Assembly (NCBI GenBank): GCA_025964055.1
Contig: JAOPZP010000556.1
Coordinates: 1-19,263, forward strand
Direction: 5' to 3'
From: Conexibacter sp.
Lineage (GTDB): Bacteria > Actinomycetota > Thermoleophilia > Solirubrobacterales > Solirubrobacteraceae
Length of the DNA: 19,263 bases
Shown here: positions 7,466 through 14,507 of the stretch, in pieces
Layout of the letters: each line of letters opens with the position of its first letter
Numbering within the stretch: the stretch's first letter is position 1
Program-made: the position numbers and the translations under genes
The notes under the pieces: generated by a model
Told to the model about the DNA's origin: nothing
Database searches by the model: none
Seen by the model: only the letters and a program-made list of their open reading frames with translations

Positions 7466-8459
7466 CGCCCACCTCCTTGTCGGCCGCGAGGTCGGCGATC
7501 AGCGCGTCGCCGACCTGCGCCGTCGTCCACGTGCCGCCCTGGTCGGGCGTGCCGCCCTGGGCCGTCACGCGGTCCAGCGCGGCGTCGAGCCGGCGGGCCG
7601 CCTCCGGGTTGCCGAGCCCGTGCTCGAGCAGCAGCGCCGCCGACCGGATCGTCGCCGTCGGGTTGGCGACCCCGCGGCCCGCGATGTCGGGCGCCGTGCC
7701 GTGGACCGGCTCGAAGAGGCCGGGCCCGCTGTCGCTCAGGCAGGCCGATGCGGCCTCGCCCAGGCCGCCGGTCAGCGCCGCGGCGATGTCGGAGAGGATG
7801 TCGCCGAAGGTGTTCTCGGTGACGATGACGTCGAACTGCGCCGGGTCCTGGACCATGCGCATGGCGGCGGTGTCGACCAGCAGGTGGTCCAGCGTCACGT
7901 CGGGGAACTCGGCCGACAGGTCGTCGGCGACCCCGCGCCACATCCGCGACGTCGCCAGGACGTTGGCCTTGTCGACCGACGTCAGCCGGCCGGAGCGCGC
8001 CCGTGCGAGCTCGAAGCCCTTGCGCACGACGCGCCGGACCTGGTCGGGGTGGTATTCGCAGGTGTCGAAGACCGTGCCGTCGGGCCGCGTGCCGCGCGCG
8101 CCGAAGTACAGGCCGCCGACGAGCTCGCGCACGATCATCAGGTCGATCCCGTCGCCGGTGGACGGACGCAGGTTGGCGTACACGTCGAGCTCCCGGCGCA
8201 GCGCGAACATGCCGTCCTCGGGGTTGCGCGCCGACCAGGCGTAGTCGCCCGCGCCGACCGCGCCCATGAGGATCGCGTCGGCCGTCCGGCAGGCCTGGAG
8301 CGTCGCGTCGGGCAGCGGGTCGCCGAAGGCGTCGATGGCGGCGGCGCCGATGGCGTGCTCGGCCAGCGTGAGCCCGGGCTCGACGACGCTCAGGACGCGG
8401 GCCGCCTCGGCGACGACCTCCGGTCCGATGCCGTCGCCCGGCAGCAGGACGACGTTCAT
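7452..8459 (-). CDS. Isopropylmalate/D-malate-type beta-decarboxylating dehydrogenase
   Basis: This 335-residue NAD-dependent decarboxylating dehydrogenase belongs to the LeuB/isocitrate family. Motifs seen are LLPGDGIGPE at 5-14, YANLRP at 94-99, RELVGGLYFG at 111-120, VDKANV at 162-167 (catalytic Lys164), FGDILSD at 218-224 with metal-binding Asp220 and Asp224, and EPVHGTAPDIAG at 240-251. The Tyr118 and Lys164 motifs are LeuB-like. However, the residues expected to hold the isopropyl group (Leu90-Leu91 in Thermus LeuB) are Met84-Phe85 here. No other leucine genes are nearby. It overlaps the amidase stop by ATGA and sits inside a pathway ending in maleate. A role as (R)-malate dehydrogenase giving pyruvate after maleate hydration is therefore likely but unproven. 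Confidence 0.88.
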   Translation of the reverse strand: MNVVLLPGDGIGPEVVAEAARVLSVVEPGLTLAEHAIGAAAIDAFGDPLPDATLQACRTADAILMGAVGAGDYAWSARNPEDGMFALRRELDVYANLRPSTGDGIDLMIVRELVGGLYFGARGTRPDGTVFDTCEYHPDQVRRVVRKGFELARARSGRLTSVDKANVLATSRMWRGVADDLSAEFPDVTLDHLLVDTAAMRMVQDPAQFDVIVTENTFGDILSDIAAALTGGLGEAASACLSDSGPGLFEPVHGTAPDIAGRGVANPTATIRSAALLLEHGLGNPEAARRLDAALDRVTAQGGTPDQGGTWTTAQVGDALIADLAADKEVGGVGA

Positions 8460-9115
8460 GACCCGGCCGCCTCGACGGCCGCGAGGCCGGCGAGATACCC
8501 CAGCACGTCCTCCAGCGCGACCACGTCGCCGTACTTGGCGTCGATGTCGAAGAGCGAGGCGTCGTGCGGGCCGGACGCGCGATCGCCGACGCACTCGCGC
8601 GGCACCAGCACCGGGAAGCCCGACTGCACCGCGTCGACGACGCTGGCGCGGACGCAGCCGCTCGTCGTCGCGCCGCAGATGATCGCCGTGTCGACGCGCA
8701 GGCTCGTGAGCGTGGCGGCGAGGTGGGTCCCGAAGAACGCCGACGCGCCCTTCTTGACGATCAGCGGGTCGCGGGCGGCGACCGGCAGGCGCGGGTCGAG
8801 GTCGACCAGCTCGGAGCCCGAGCGCAGCACGCGGAGCCCGGGCGCCTTGTCGAGCCAGGCGTAGGCGCCGCCCTCGGCCTCAGCGGCGTCGTAGGCGATG
8901 GTCGTGAAGATCACGGGGGCGCCGATGTCCCGCGCCCCGGCGATCACGCGCGCCGTGGCGGCGACGACGTCGGTGAGGTCGGCGCCGGTCGGCCAGCGCG
9001 CCTCGGTGAAGCCGCGGCTCAGGTCGACCACGACGATCGCCGGGCGGGCGCCGCGTGGGACCGTGGCGCCGAAGCCGGCGCGCTCGTACGTCTGCTCGGT
9101 GTTCTCGTCATACAT
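8456..9115 (-). CDS. nicF: Isochorismatase-family amidohydrolase, probable maleamate amidase (NicF-like)
   Basis: This 219-residue cysteine hydrolase belongs to the N-carbamoylsarcosine amidase/isochorismatase family. The catalytic triad is visible as D31 (IVVVDLSRGF, 27-36), a Lys at 121-122 (IVKKGASAF, 119-127) and the nucleophile C154 (GATTSGCV, 148-155). In the nicotinate pathway NicF, of this family, turns maleamate into maleate and ammonia; that would be the step after the NicD-like enzyme here. The gene is first in the catabolic operon. I choose ATG 9115, because the alternative ATG at 9133 would run the coding region through the palindromic control region. Neither start has a strong ribosome site. 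N-carbamoylsarcosine amidase or another small-amide hydrolase remains possible from sequence alone. Confidence 0.85.
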   Translation of the reverse strand: MYDENTEQTYERAGFGATVPRGARPAIVVVDLSRGFTEARWPTGADLTDVVAATARVIAGARDIGAPVIFTTIAYDAAEAEGGAYAWLDKAPGLRVLRSGSELVDLDPRLPVAARDPLIVKKGASAFFGTHLAATLTSLRVDTAIICGATTSGCVRASVVDAVQSGFPVLVPRECVGDRASGPHDASLFDIDAKYGDVVALEDVLGYLAGLAAVEAAGS

Positions 9116-9119
9116 GCTC

Positions 9120-9165
9120 TGCAAGGGTTGCATACATGTATACGATGTGCAAGACGCCGGTATGC
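9120..9165. promoter_or_regulatory. Divergent control region with nested inverted repeats (likely GntR operator)
   Basis: Between the catabolic operon and the regulator lies a locally AT-richer stretch with several symmetric elements. TGCAA-GGG-TTGCA is a perfect inverted repeat at 9120-9132. ATACATGTAT is a perfect 10-bp palindrome at 9132-9141, overlapping GTATAC at 9138-9143. Another TGCAA lies at 9148-9152, and GTATGC at 9160-9165 mirrors GCATAC at 9130-9135. FCD-type GntR proteins commonly bind short GTATAC-like palindromes, and the regulator encoded next door is the obvious candidate. The position would let one protein control both directions. No convincing -35/-10 pair was found for the minus-strand operon. 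Confidence 0.6.
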
Positions 9166-9179
9166 GACATCCACCCGCG

Positions 9180-9185
9180 TAAGAT
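9180..9185 (+). promoter_or_regulatory. -10 element of the gntR gene (TAAGAT)
   Basis: TAAGAT matches the actinobacterial TANNNT -10 pattern and ends exactly 7 nt before the GTG at 9193. That spacing predicts transcription starting at or next to the start codon, giving a leaderless mRNA. No Shine-Dalgarno sequence precedes the GTG, which agrees. No clear -35 hexamer was seen. Confidence 0.5.
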
Positions 9186-9192
9186 CCCACGA

Positions 9193-9900
9193 GTGTCCTT
9201 CAACGTTGACCAGTCCGTCGTCCTGGGAGAGAAGACGAGCGTCGCGGCGGCCCGTCTGCTGCGCCACGCGATCCTGTCGGGAGAGCTCGCAGGCGGCCAG
9301 GTCCTCGGCGAGGAGAGCCTGGCGCGCCAGCTCGGCATCAGCCGCACGCCGGTCCGCGAGGCGCTGCTGCGCCTGCACTCCGACGGCCTGGTCGACATGC
9401 CGCCCAACCGGCCCGCGGCCGTGCGCAACTTCAGCCACGACGACCTGCACGAGCTGCACTCGCTGCGCGCGATCCTGGAGGGCCACGCGGCCGGGATCGC
9501 CGCCGGACGGCTCACCGACGACGACTTCGAGGCGCTGCGCGCCAGCTGCGCGCGCTACGGCGAGCTGCAGAAGGAGGACGAGGACCTGCCCAAGCTCGTC
9601 GACGAGAACTTCGCCTTCCACGGCACGATCGTCGCCGCGGCCGGCAGCGAGCGGCTGGAGGCCATGATCCGCCAGGTCTCGGCCGTGCCGCTGATCTACA
9701 AGTCCTACATGACGTACTCGGCCGAGAACCGCACGACGGCGTGGAAGGACCACCTCGGCATCCTCGAAGCGCTGGAGGCCCGCGACGCCGCGGAGGCCGG
9801 GAAGCGCATGAAGGCGCACATCGAGTGGGCGCGCGACGTGGCGCTGGAGCACCTGCGCCTCGTGACCGGGCCGGCGCCCGCCCCGGTCGACGCGCGCTGA
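9193..9900 (+). CDS. GntR-family transcriptional regulator with FCD effector domain
   Basis: This 235-residue regulator is transcribed away from the catabolic operon. Residues about 15-78 are the winged helix-turn-helix domain with the GntR signature ESLARQLGISRTPVREALLR (41-60). Residues about 83-220 form the all-helical FCD ligand domain. Its metal-site histidines appear at H143, H187 and H209; the usual Asp of the DxxxH motif is Asn139. The start is taken as GTG 9193, matching the usual N-terminus of the family and lying 7 nt after a TANNNT box. In-frame ATGs at 9136 and 9145 fall inside the palindromic operator-like region and are unlikely. Divergent position implies control of the hydroxypyridine genes, with a pathway metabolite as probable ligand. 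It could also read into cydA, 37 nt downstream. Confidence 0.92.
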   Translation: MSFNVDQSVVLGEKTSVAAARLLRHAILSGELAGGQVLGEESLARQLGISRTPVREALLRLHSDGLVDMPPNRPAAVRNFSHDDLHELHSLRAILEGHAAGIAAGRLTDDDFEALRASCARYGELQKEDEDLPKLVDENFAFHGTIVAAAGSERLEAMIRQVSAVPLIYKSYMTYSAENRTTAWKDHLGILEALEARDAAEAGKRMKAHIEWARDVALEHLRLVTGPAPAPVDAR

Positions 9901-9910
9901 CGTCGCCGTG

Positions 9911-9930
9911 TAGGCCGACCGGCCTATAGC
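9911..9930 (+). promoter_or_regulatory. Palindrome and -10-like element before cydA
   Basis: TAGGCCG-AC-CGGCCTA (9911-9926) is an inverted repeat with 7-bp arms. Its end overlaps TATAGC (9925-9930), a -10-like hexamer lying 7 nt before the GTG of cydA. There is no Shine-Dalgarno sequence in this 37-nt gap. The layout fits a leaderless cydA transcript with an operator touching the -10 box. It is not a Rex-type site (no TTGTG...CACAA). The hairpin has no T tract, so it is a poor terminator for gntR. Confidence 0.45.
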
Positions 9931-9937
9931 AGCGTGG

Positions 9938-11368
9938 GTGAGCAACCACGTCACCGTGGACCGGCTCCAGTTCGCGCTGACGGTCACGTTCCACTACCTC
10001 TTCCCCATCCTCACGATGGGCCTGGCGCTCCTGCTGGCCTACCTGAAGACGGTGGCCTACCTCGGCGGCGAGCGGCGGCGGCTGCCGCTCCTGCGCAAGA
10101 CCGCCCAGGAGCGCGCGACCTACGACGACGCCGCCCTGTTCTGGGCGCGGATCTTCGCCGTGAACTTCGCAGTCGGTGTGGTGACCGGCGTGGTCTTGGA
10201 GTTCCAGTTCGGCACCAACTGGGCGCAGTTCTCGAACTTCTCGGGCGGGGTCATCGGTCAGACGCTCGCCATGGAGGGGACCTTCGCCTTCTTCCTGGAG
10301 TCGACGTTCCTCGCCGCGTTCATCGCCGGGCGCCACCGCATCGGCCCGCGCTGGCACTGGATCGCGGCGCTGCTGGTCTTCGCCGGCTCGTGGGTCTCGG
10401 GCTTCTTCATCATCGTCACCAACGCCTGGATGCAGCATCCCGTCGCCTACGCGCTCCACGGGGGCCGGGCGCAGCTGAACTCGTTCTGGGGGCTGCTCGG
10501 CAACCCGTGGGCCTTCTGGCAATACACGCACAACATGAGCGGCGCGGTGGTCACGGGAGCGTTCGTGCTCGCCGGGACGGGCGCCCTCTACACGCTGCTC
10601 GGGCGCCACGAGGCGTTCTCGCGCGTGTGCCTGAAGGTCGGCGTGGTGGCCGCGCTGATCTTCACGACGCTGCAGATCTTCCCGACCGGCGACCAGCACG
10701 CCCGCCGCGTGGCGCGCTACCAGCCGTCGGCCTTCGCGGCGATGGAGGGCCTCTTCCCCAGCGCGCGCGGCGCGCCGCTGACGATCATCGGCAACCCCGA
10801 CACGGAGCGGCGCACGCTCGAGTCGACGATCGAGATGCCGAAGGTCCTGTCGTTCTTGACCTCGCGGCGCTGGAACGCGCAGGTTCGCGGGCTCGACGAC
10901 ATCCCGACCGATCGCTGGCCGGATTCGGTGCCGCTCGTCTACTACGCGTACCACATCATGGTGGGGCTGGGGACGATCCTGTGGGCGATCGCGGTCATCG
11001 GGGCGTTCCTGCTCTGGCGCGGCACGCTCTTCCGATCCACGCGGATGCTGTGGGCGCTCATGCTCGCGTGGCCGTTGACCTACATCGCCAACATCGCGGG
11101 CTGGACCGTGGCGGAGACCGGCCGCCAGCCGTGGGTGGTCTTCGGTCTTCAGCGCACGGCCGCGGGCGCCTCGCCGGCGAGCTCGGTGCCGGCCGGCACC
11201 GGCCTGTTCACGCTGCTGGGCTTCGCCGGCCTCTACCTGCTGATCGGCATGTTGTACGTGTTGCTCACCGTGCGGATCGTCGCGCGCGGCCCGACCGCGG
11301 CCGAGGCCTCCGAGCCGTCGGCGGCGGAGCCGGCTCCCGCCGAGCCGACTTCCGCGGCGAGGACCTGA
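9938..11368 (+). CDS. cydA: Cytochrome bd ubiquinol oxidase subunit I
   Basis: This 476-residue membrane subunit binds hemes b558, b595 and d and oxidises quinol while reducing O2. Heme ligands are visible: H19 (TFHYLFPI, 17-24), H198 (YTHNMSG, 196-202) and M341 (YHIMVG, 338-343). Conserved E113 and E121 lie in AMEGTFAFFLES (111-122), and the ETGRQPW motif is at 393-399. The Q-loop (about 250-330) is short, as in CioA-type oxidases. The conserved quinol-site Lys (E. coli K252) appears to be Ala264 in QPSAFAAMEG (262-271), while the Glu is kept (E270). The C-terminus ends in an Ala/Pro/Glu-rich cytoplasmic tail. GTG 9938 is the start; cydB follows after 1 nt. No cydC or cydD is in the window. 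Confidence 0.96.
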   Translation: MSNHVTVDRLQFALTVTFHYLFPILTMGLALLLAYLKTVAYLGGERRRLPLLRKTAQERATYDDAALFWARIFAVNFAVGVVTGVVLEFQFGTNWAQFSNFSGGVIGQTLAMEGTFAFFLESTFLAAFIAGRHRIGPRWHWIAALLVFAGSWVSGFFIIVTNAWMQHPVAYALHGGRAQLNSFWGLLGNPWAFWQYTHNMSGAVVTGAFVLAGTGALYTLLGRHEAFSRVCLKVGVVAALIFTTLQIFPTGDQHARRVARYQPSAFAAMEGLFPSARGAPLTIIGNPDTERRTLESTIEMPKVLSFLTSRRWNAQVRGLDDIPTDRWPDSVPLVYYAYHIMVGLGTILWAIAVIGAFLLWRGTLFRSTRMLWALMLAWPLTYIANIAGWTVAETGRQPWVVFGLQRTAAGASPASSVPAGTGLFTLLGFAGLYLLIGMLYVLLTVRIVARGPTAAEASEPSAAEPAPAEPTSAART

Positions 11369-11369
11369 C

Positions 11370-12377
11370 ATGGCGACCGTCTTCTTCATCATCGTCGCGT
11401 TCATGATCACCAGCTACGTCGTGCTCGACGGCTTCGACCTGGGCGTCGGAGCCCTGTCGCGCCTGCTGGACCGCGGCGAGCGCGACGAGGCGACCGAGCT
11501 CATCGGGCCGATCTGGGACGGTAACGAGGTGTGGCTGATCGCGGGCGGCGGCGTCCTGTTCCTGGCGTTCCCGCGGGCCTACGCGTCGGCGTTCAGCGGC
11601 CTCTACTTCGGCATGATCCTCGTGCTGTGGCTCCTCATCGGCCGCGGGCTGGGGATCGAGCTGCGGCGCCAGTTCGAGAACCCGCTCTGGCGCACGGCGT
11701 GCGACACGGTGTTCTGGCTGTCGTCGGCGGCGCTGGCGATGGTGTTCGGCGTGGCGCTGGGCAACGTGGTCCGGGGCGTGCCGCTCGGCCCCGACGGCTA
11801 CTTCCACCTTGCGCTGTTCGACATCCTCAACTGGTATGCGCTGCTCATCGGGCTGTTCGGCCTGGTCGTGCTCACCGCGCACGGCGCGAGCTTCCTGGCG
11901 TGGCGGGCGGCGGACCCCCTGGCGCAGCGGGCCCGCGGCTGGGCGCGCCGGCTGTGGTGGGGAAAGCTCGTGCTGGCCCTGGGCTGCGCCGGTCCCACGT
12001 ACGCCGTGCGCAGCGAGCTCTTCACCCACTTCGCCGACCACCCGTGGCGCCTCGCGTTCCCGGTGCTGGCGCTCGGCGCGCTCGGCGCCGAGTCCGCGTG
12101 GCAGCGCGCCGGCCGGTGGTCGCAGGCCTTCGCGGCGTCGGGCGCGTTCATCGCCGGGCTGCTGACGACCATGGCCGCCGGCCTCTACCCCTACATCCTG
12201 CCGGCGCACGAGCACCGCCCGTACGGGCTGACCGTCGCCAACGCCGCCACCGGCCACCATGCGCTGGGGATCGCGCTGGTCTGGTGGTCGATCGCGATCC
12301 CGCTCGCAGTGATCTACTTCATCGTGGTCTACCGGCTGCTCTTCCGGGCCCGGCCCGCGACGCCGCGCTTGCCGTAG
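11370..12377 (+). CDS. cydB: Cytochrome bd ubiquinol oxidase subunit II
   Basis: This 335-residue integral membrane protein is the partner of CydA. Family motifs include DGFDLGVG at 20-27, WDGNEVWL at 49-56, GNVVRGVPL at 131-139 and a long run of hydrophobic helices to the end. Its length is slightly shorter than E. coli CydB, as is common in Gram-positive bacteria. ATG 11370 follows the cydA stop by one base and has a GAGGA site upstream, so the two are cotranscribed and likely coupled. The terminal oxidase offers high-affinity respiration under low oxygen. Its adjacency to an oxygen-consuming catabolic cluster may be chance or functional; the sequence does not decide. Confidence 0.96.
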   Translation: MATVFFIIVAFMITSYVVLDGFDLGVGALSRLLDRGERDEATELIGPIWDGNEVWLIAGGGVLFLAFPRAYASAFSGLYFGMILVLWLLIGRGLGIELRRQFENPLWRTACDTVFWLSSAALAMVFGVALGNVVRGVPLGPDGYFHLALFDILNWYALLIGLFGLVVLTAHGASFLAWRAADPLAQRARGWARRLWWGKLVLALGCAGPTYAVRSELFTHFADHPWRLAFPVLALGALGAESAWQRAGRWSQAFAASGAFIAGLLTTMAAGLYPYILPAHEHRPYGLTVANAATGHHALGIALVWWSIAIPLAVIYFIVVYRLLFRARPATPRLP

Positions 12378-12440
12378 CGGGACGCGGGCCTACTCCTCCA
12401 GCGTGAGGGCGCCCCCACCGTTCCCGGGAGCGCGCAGCCG

Positions 12441-14303
12441 ATGAGCACCGCGGAAGCCTCCCCGACCATCCGGACCAACATCCCGGCGCGGCTGGACCGG
12501 CTGCCGTGGTCGCGCTTCCACTGGCGGATCGTGATCGGGCTGGGCACCGTGTGGATCCTCGACGGGCTCGAGGTCACGATCGTCGGCGCGATCGCCCCGC
12601 GGCTCACCGAGAGCGGCAGCGGCATCCACATGAGCACCGCCGACGTCGGGATCGCCGCCGCCCTCTACGTGACGGGCGCCTGCCTCGGCGCCCTCCTGTT
12701 CGGGCAGCTCACCGACCGCCACGGCCGCAAGAAGCTGTTCATGGTCACGCTCCTCCTCTACATCGCCGCGACCGTGGCCACCGCCTTCGCGTTCGCGCCC
12801 TGGTACTTCTTCCTCTGCCGCTTCTTGACCGGCATGGGCATCGGCGGCGAGTACGCCGCCATCAACTCGGCCATCGACGAGTTGATCCCGGCCCGCAACC
12901 GCGGCCGGGTGGACCTCGCCATCAACGGCAGCTTCTGGGTGGGTGCCGCCGTCGGCGGCCTCGTCTCCCTGCTGCTGCTCGACCGGTCGATCTTCGCCAC
13001 CGACGTCGGCTGGCGCCTGGCCTTCGGCGCCGGAGCCCTCCTGGGCGTGGGCATCCTGTTCGTGCGCCGCCACGTCCCCGAGAGCCCGCGCTGGCTGTTC
13101 ATCCACGGCCGCGAGCAGGAGGCCGAGCGCATCGTCGCGCAGATCGAGGCGGAGGTGCGCGCCGAGGCGGGCGTCGACCTCCCGGAGCCCGACCAGTACC
13201 TCACCGTGCGGCAGCGCAAGGCGATCCCGTTCCGCGAGATCGCCCGCGTCGCGGCCCGCCGCTACCCGACCCGCGCGCTGCTCGGGCTGTCGCTGTTCAT
13301 CGGGCAGGCGTTCCTCTACAACGCGGTGACCTTCGACCTCGGGACGATCCTCAACCGCTTCTTCGCCGTCAGCTCCAGCACCGTCCCGTACTTCATGGTG
13401 CTCTTCGCGGTGAGCAACTTCCTGGGCCCGCTGCTCCTGGGGCGCCTGTTCGACACCGTCGGGCGGATCCCGATGATCGCCGGGACCTACCTCGGCTCGG
13501 CGGCGAGCGTCGTGGTGCTGGCCCTGCTGCTGCGCAGCGGGCACCTCACCACCTGGTCGTTCATGGCGTTCGTGCTGGCCACGTTCTTCCTGGCCTCGGC
13601 CGGCGCGAGCTCCGCGTACCTGACCGTCAGCGAGATCTTCCCCATGGAGACGCGTGCGCTGGCCATCGCGCTGTTCTACGCGGTCGGCACCGCCATCGGC
13701 GGCATCACCGGCCCGCTGCTGTTCGGCCAGTTCATCCACAGCGGCAGCGCCGACCAGGTCGCGACGGGCTTCCTCATCGGCGCGGGCGCGATGCTGCTCG
13801 GCGGGCTCGCGGAGCTGCGCTGGGGCGTGCCGGCCGAGCAGCGATCGCTGGAGGCGATCGCGACACCGCTCACCGCCGAGGAGGGCGACGTCGGTCCGGC
13901 GGAGATCCCCGAGGCCGACCGCGCCCGCGAGGAGGACCTGCGGCGCCGCATCGCCGAGCGGCACGCGCGCGACCACCTCCGCCGGTTCCGGCCGGGGCCC
14001 GGCAGCGGCAGCCGCTACGGCTCGCCCGGCATGCTGGGCACCGCCGGCGGGGCGACGCGCTACGAGGCCGCCTCCGACCGCGAGCTGGACCGCGAGATCG
14101 ACCTCCTGGTCCAGGCGCTGGAGCGCGGGGAGCTCAGCCGCGCCGAGCTCCAGCAGCGCCTGGCCGCGCGCGGCTGGGGCCCCGGCCGCTACCGGCGGGC
14201 GCTGCGGACGGCGGTCCTGGAGGGCCGCATCGGCCAGGGCGGCAAGCGCGGGTCCTACACGCCGGTCGGCGCGGCGCCAGACCGCCCGGGGACGCGAACA
14301 TGA
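12441..14303 (+). CDS. MFS transporter with C-terminal winged-helix-like cytoplasmic extension
   Basis: This 620-residue protein is longer than the usual 430-480 of the family. Residues about 28-458 hold twelve membrane segments. MFS signatures are seen: GQLTDRHGRKK (88-98), PESPRWL (213-219) and GRLFDTVGR (334-342). Charged residues D41 and E44 lie in the first helix (LDGLEVT), typical of proton-coupled organic-acid and aromatic-compound carriers. After a charged linker (about 465-540), residues 545-607 read as a compact helical domain ending in a Gly/Arg-rich turn, resembling a winged helix (RELDREIDLLVQALERGEL at 547-565, then LQQRLAARGWG). The substrate is unknown. A GGGAG site lies about 10 nt before ATG 12441, and the stop overlaps the next start as ATGA. 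It could import hydroxypyridine or organic acids, but nothing proves this. Confidence 0.88.
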   Translation: MSTAEASPTIRTNIPARLDRLPWSRFHWRIVIGLGTVWILDGLEVTIVGAIAPRLTESGSGIHMSTADVGIAAALYVTGACLGALLFGQLTDRHGRKKLFMVTLLLYIAATVATAFAFAPWYFFLCRFLTGMGIGGEYAAINSAIDELIPARNRGRVDLAINGSFWVGAAVGGLVSLLLLDRSIFATDVGWRLAFGAGALLGVGILFVRRHVPESPRWLFIHGREQEAERIVAQIEAEVRAEAGVDLPEPDQYLTVRQRKAIPFREIARVAARRYPTRALLGLSLFIGQAFLYNAVTFDLGTILNRFFAVSSSTVPYFMVLFAVSNFLGPLLLGRLFDTVGRIPMIAGTYLGSAASVVVLALLLRSGHLTTWSFMAFVLATFFLASAGASSAYLTVSEIFPMETRALAIALFYAVGTAIGGITGPLLFGQFIHSGSADQVATGFLIGAGAMLLGGLAELRWGVPAEQRSLEAIATPLTAEEGDVGPAEIPEADRAREEDLRRRIAERHARDHLRRFRPGPGSGSRYGSPGMLGTAGGATRYEAASDRELDREIDLLVQALERGELSRAELQQRLAARGWGPGRYRRALRTAVLEGRIGQGGKRGSYTPVGAAPDRPGTRT

Positions 14304-14503
14304 CCATCGGCTCCAGCCTGTTCCTCATCGCCGCCGGGGCGATCCTGAAGTTCGCCGTGACCACCACGGTCTCCGGCGTCGACATCCACACCGTCGGCCT
14401 GATCCTGATGATCGTCGGGGGCATCGGCCTCTGCATCGGCCTCTACCTGCTGCTGCGCGCGAAGCCCCCGAACGTCCCGCCCGACCCCACCAGGTTGCCG
14501 TGA
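14300..14503 (+). CDS. Small two-helix membrane protein (DUF6458-like)
   Basis: This 67-residue protein has two membrane segments (about 4-21 and 31-53) linked by SGVDIHTVG, followed by a Pro-rich tail. The pattern matches the actinobacterial DUF6458 family, whose function is unknown. ATG 14300 overlaps the stop of the MFS gene (ATGA) and has GGGGA about 7 nt upstream, so it is translated from the same mRNA. The tight coupling suggests it may accompany the transporter or help at the membrane. Its stop lies only 4 nt from the stop of the convergent stress-protein gene, leaving no room for a conventional terminator. Confidence 0.82.
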   Translation: MTIGSSLFLIAAGAILKFAVTTTVSGVDIHTVGLILMIVGGIGLCIGLYLLLRAKPPNVPPDPTRLP

Positions 14504-14507
14504 CGCC

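Noticed and set aside
7452..8459. Leucine biosynthesis leuB
   Set aside because: No leuA, leuC or leuD is nearby, the gene is embedded by overlaps in a catabolic operon, and the isopropyl-contact residues are changed. Not fully excluded.
9055..9192. Longer N-terminus for the GntR regulator
   Set aside because: It would extend coding sequence through the palindromic control region and into the divergent amidase gene, and the residues are unlike any GntR N-terminus.
12378..12440. Terminator between cydB and the MFS gene
   Set aside because: Short GC palindromes (GGGCGCCC, TCCCGGGA) are present, but there is no strong stem-loop with a T tract; in this base composition they are expected by chance.
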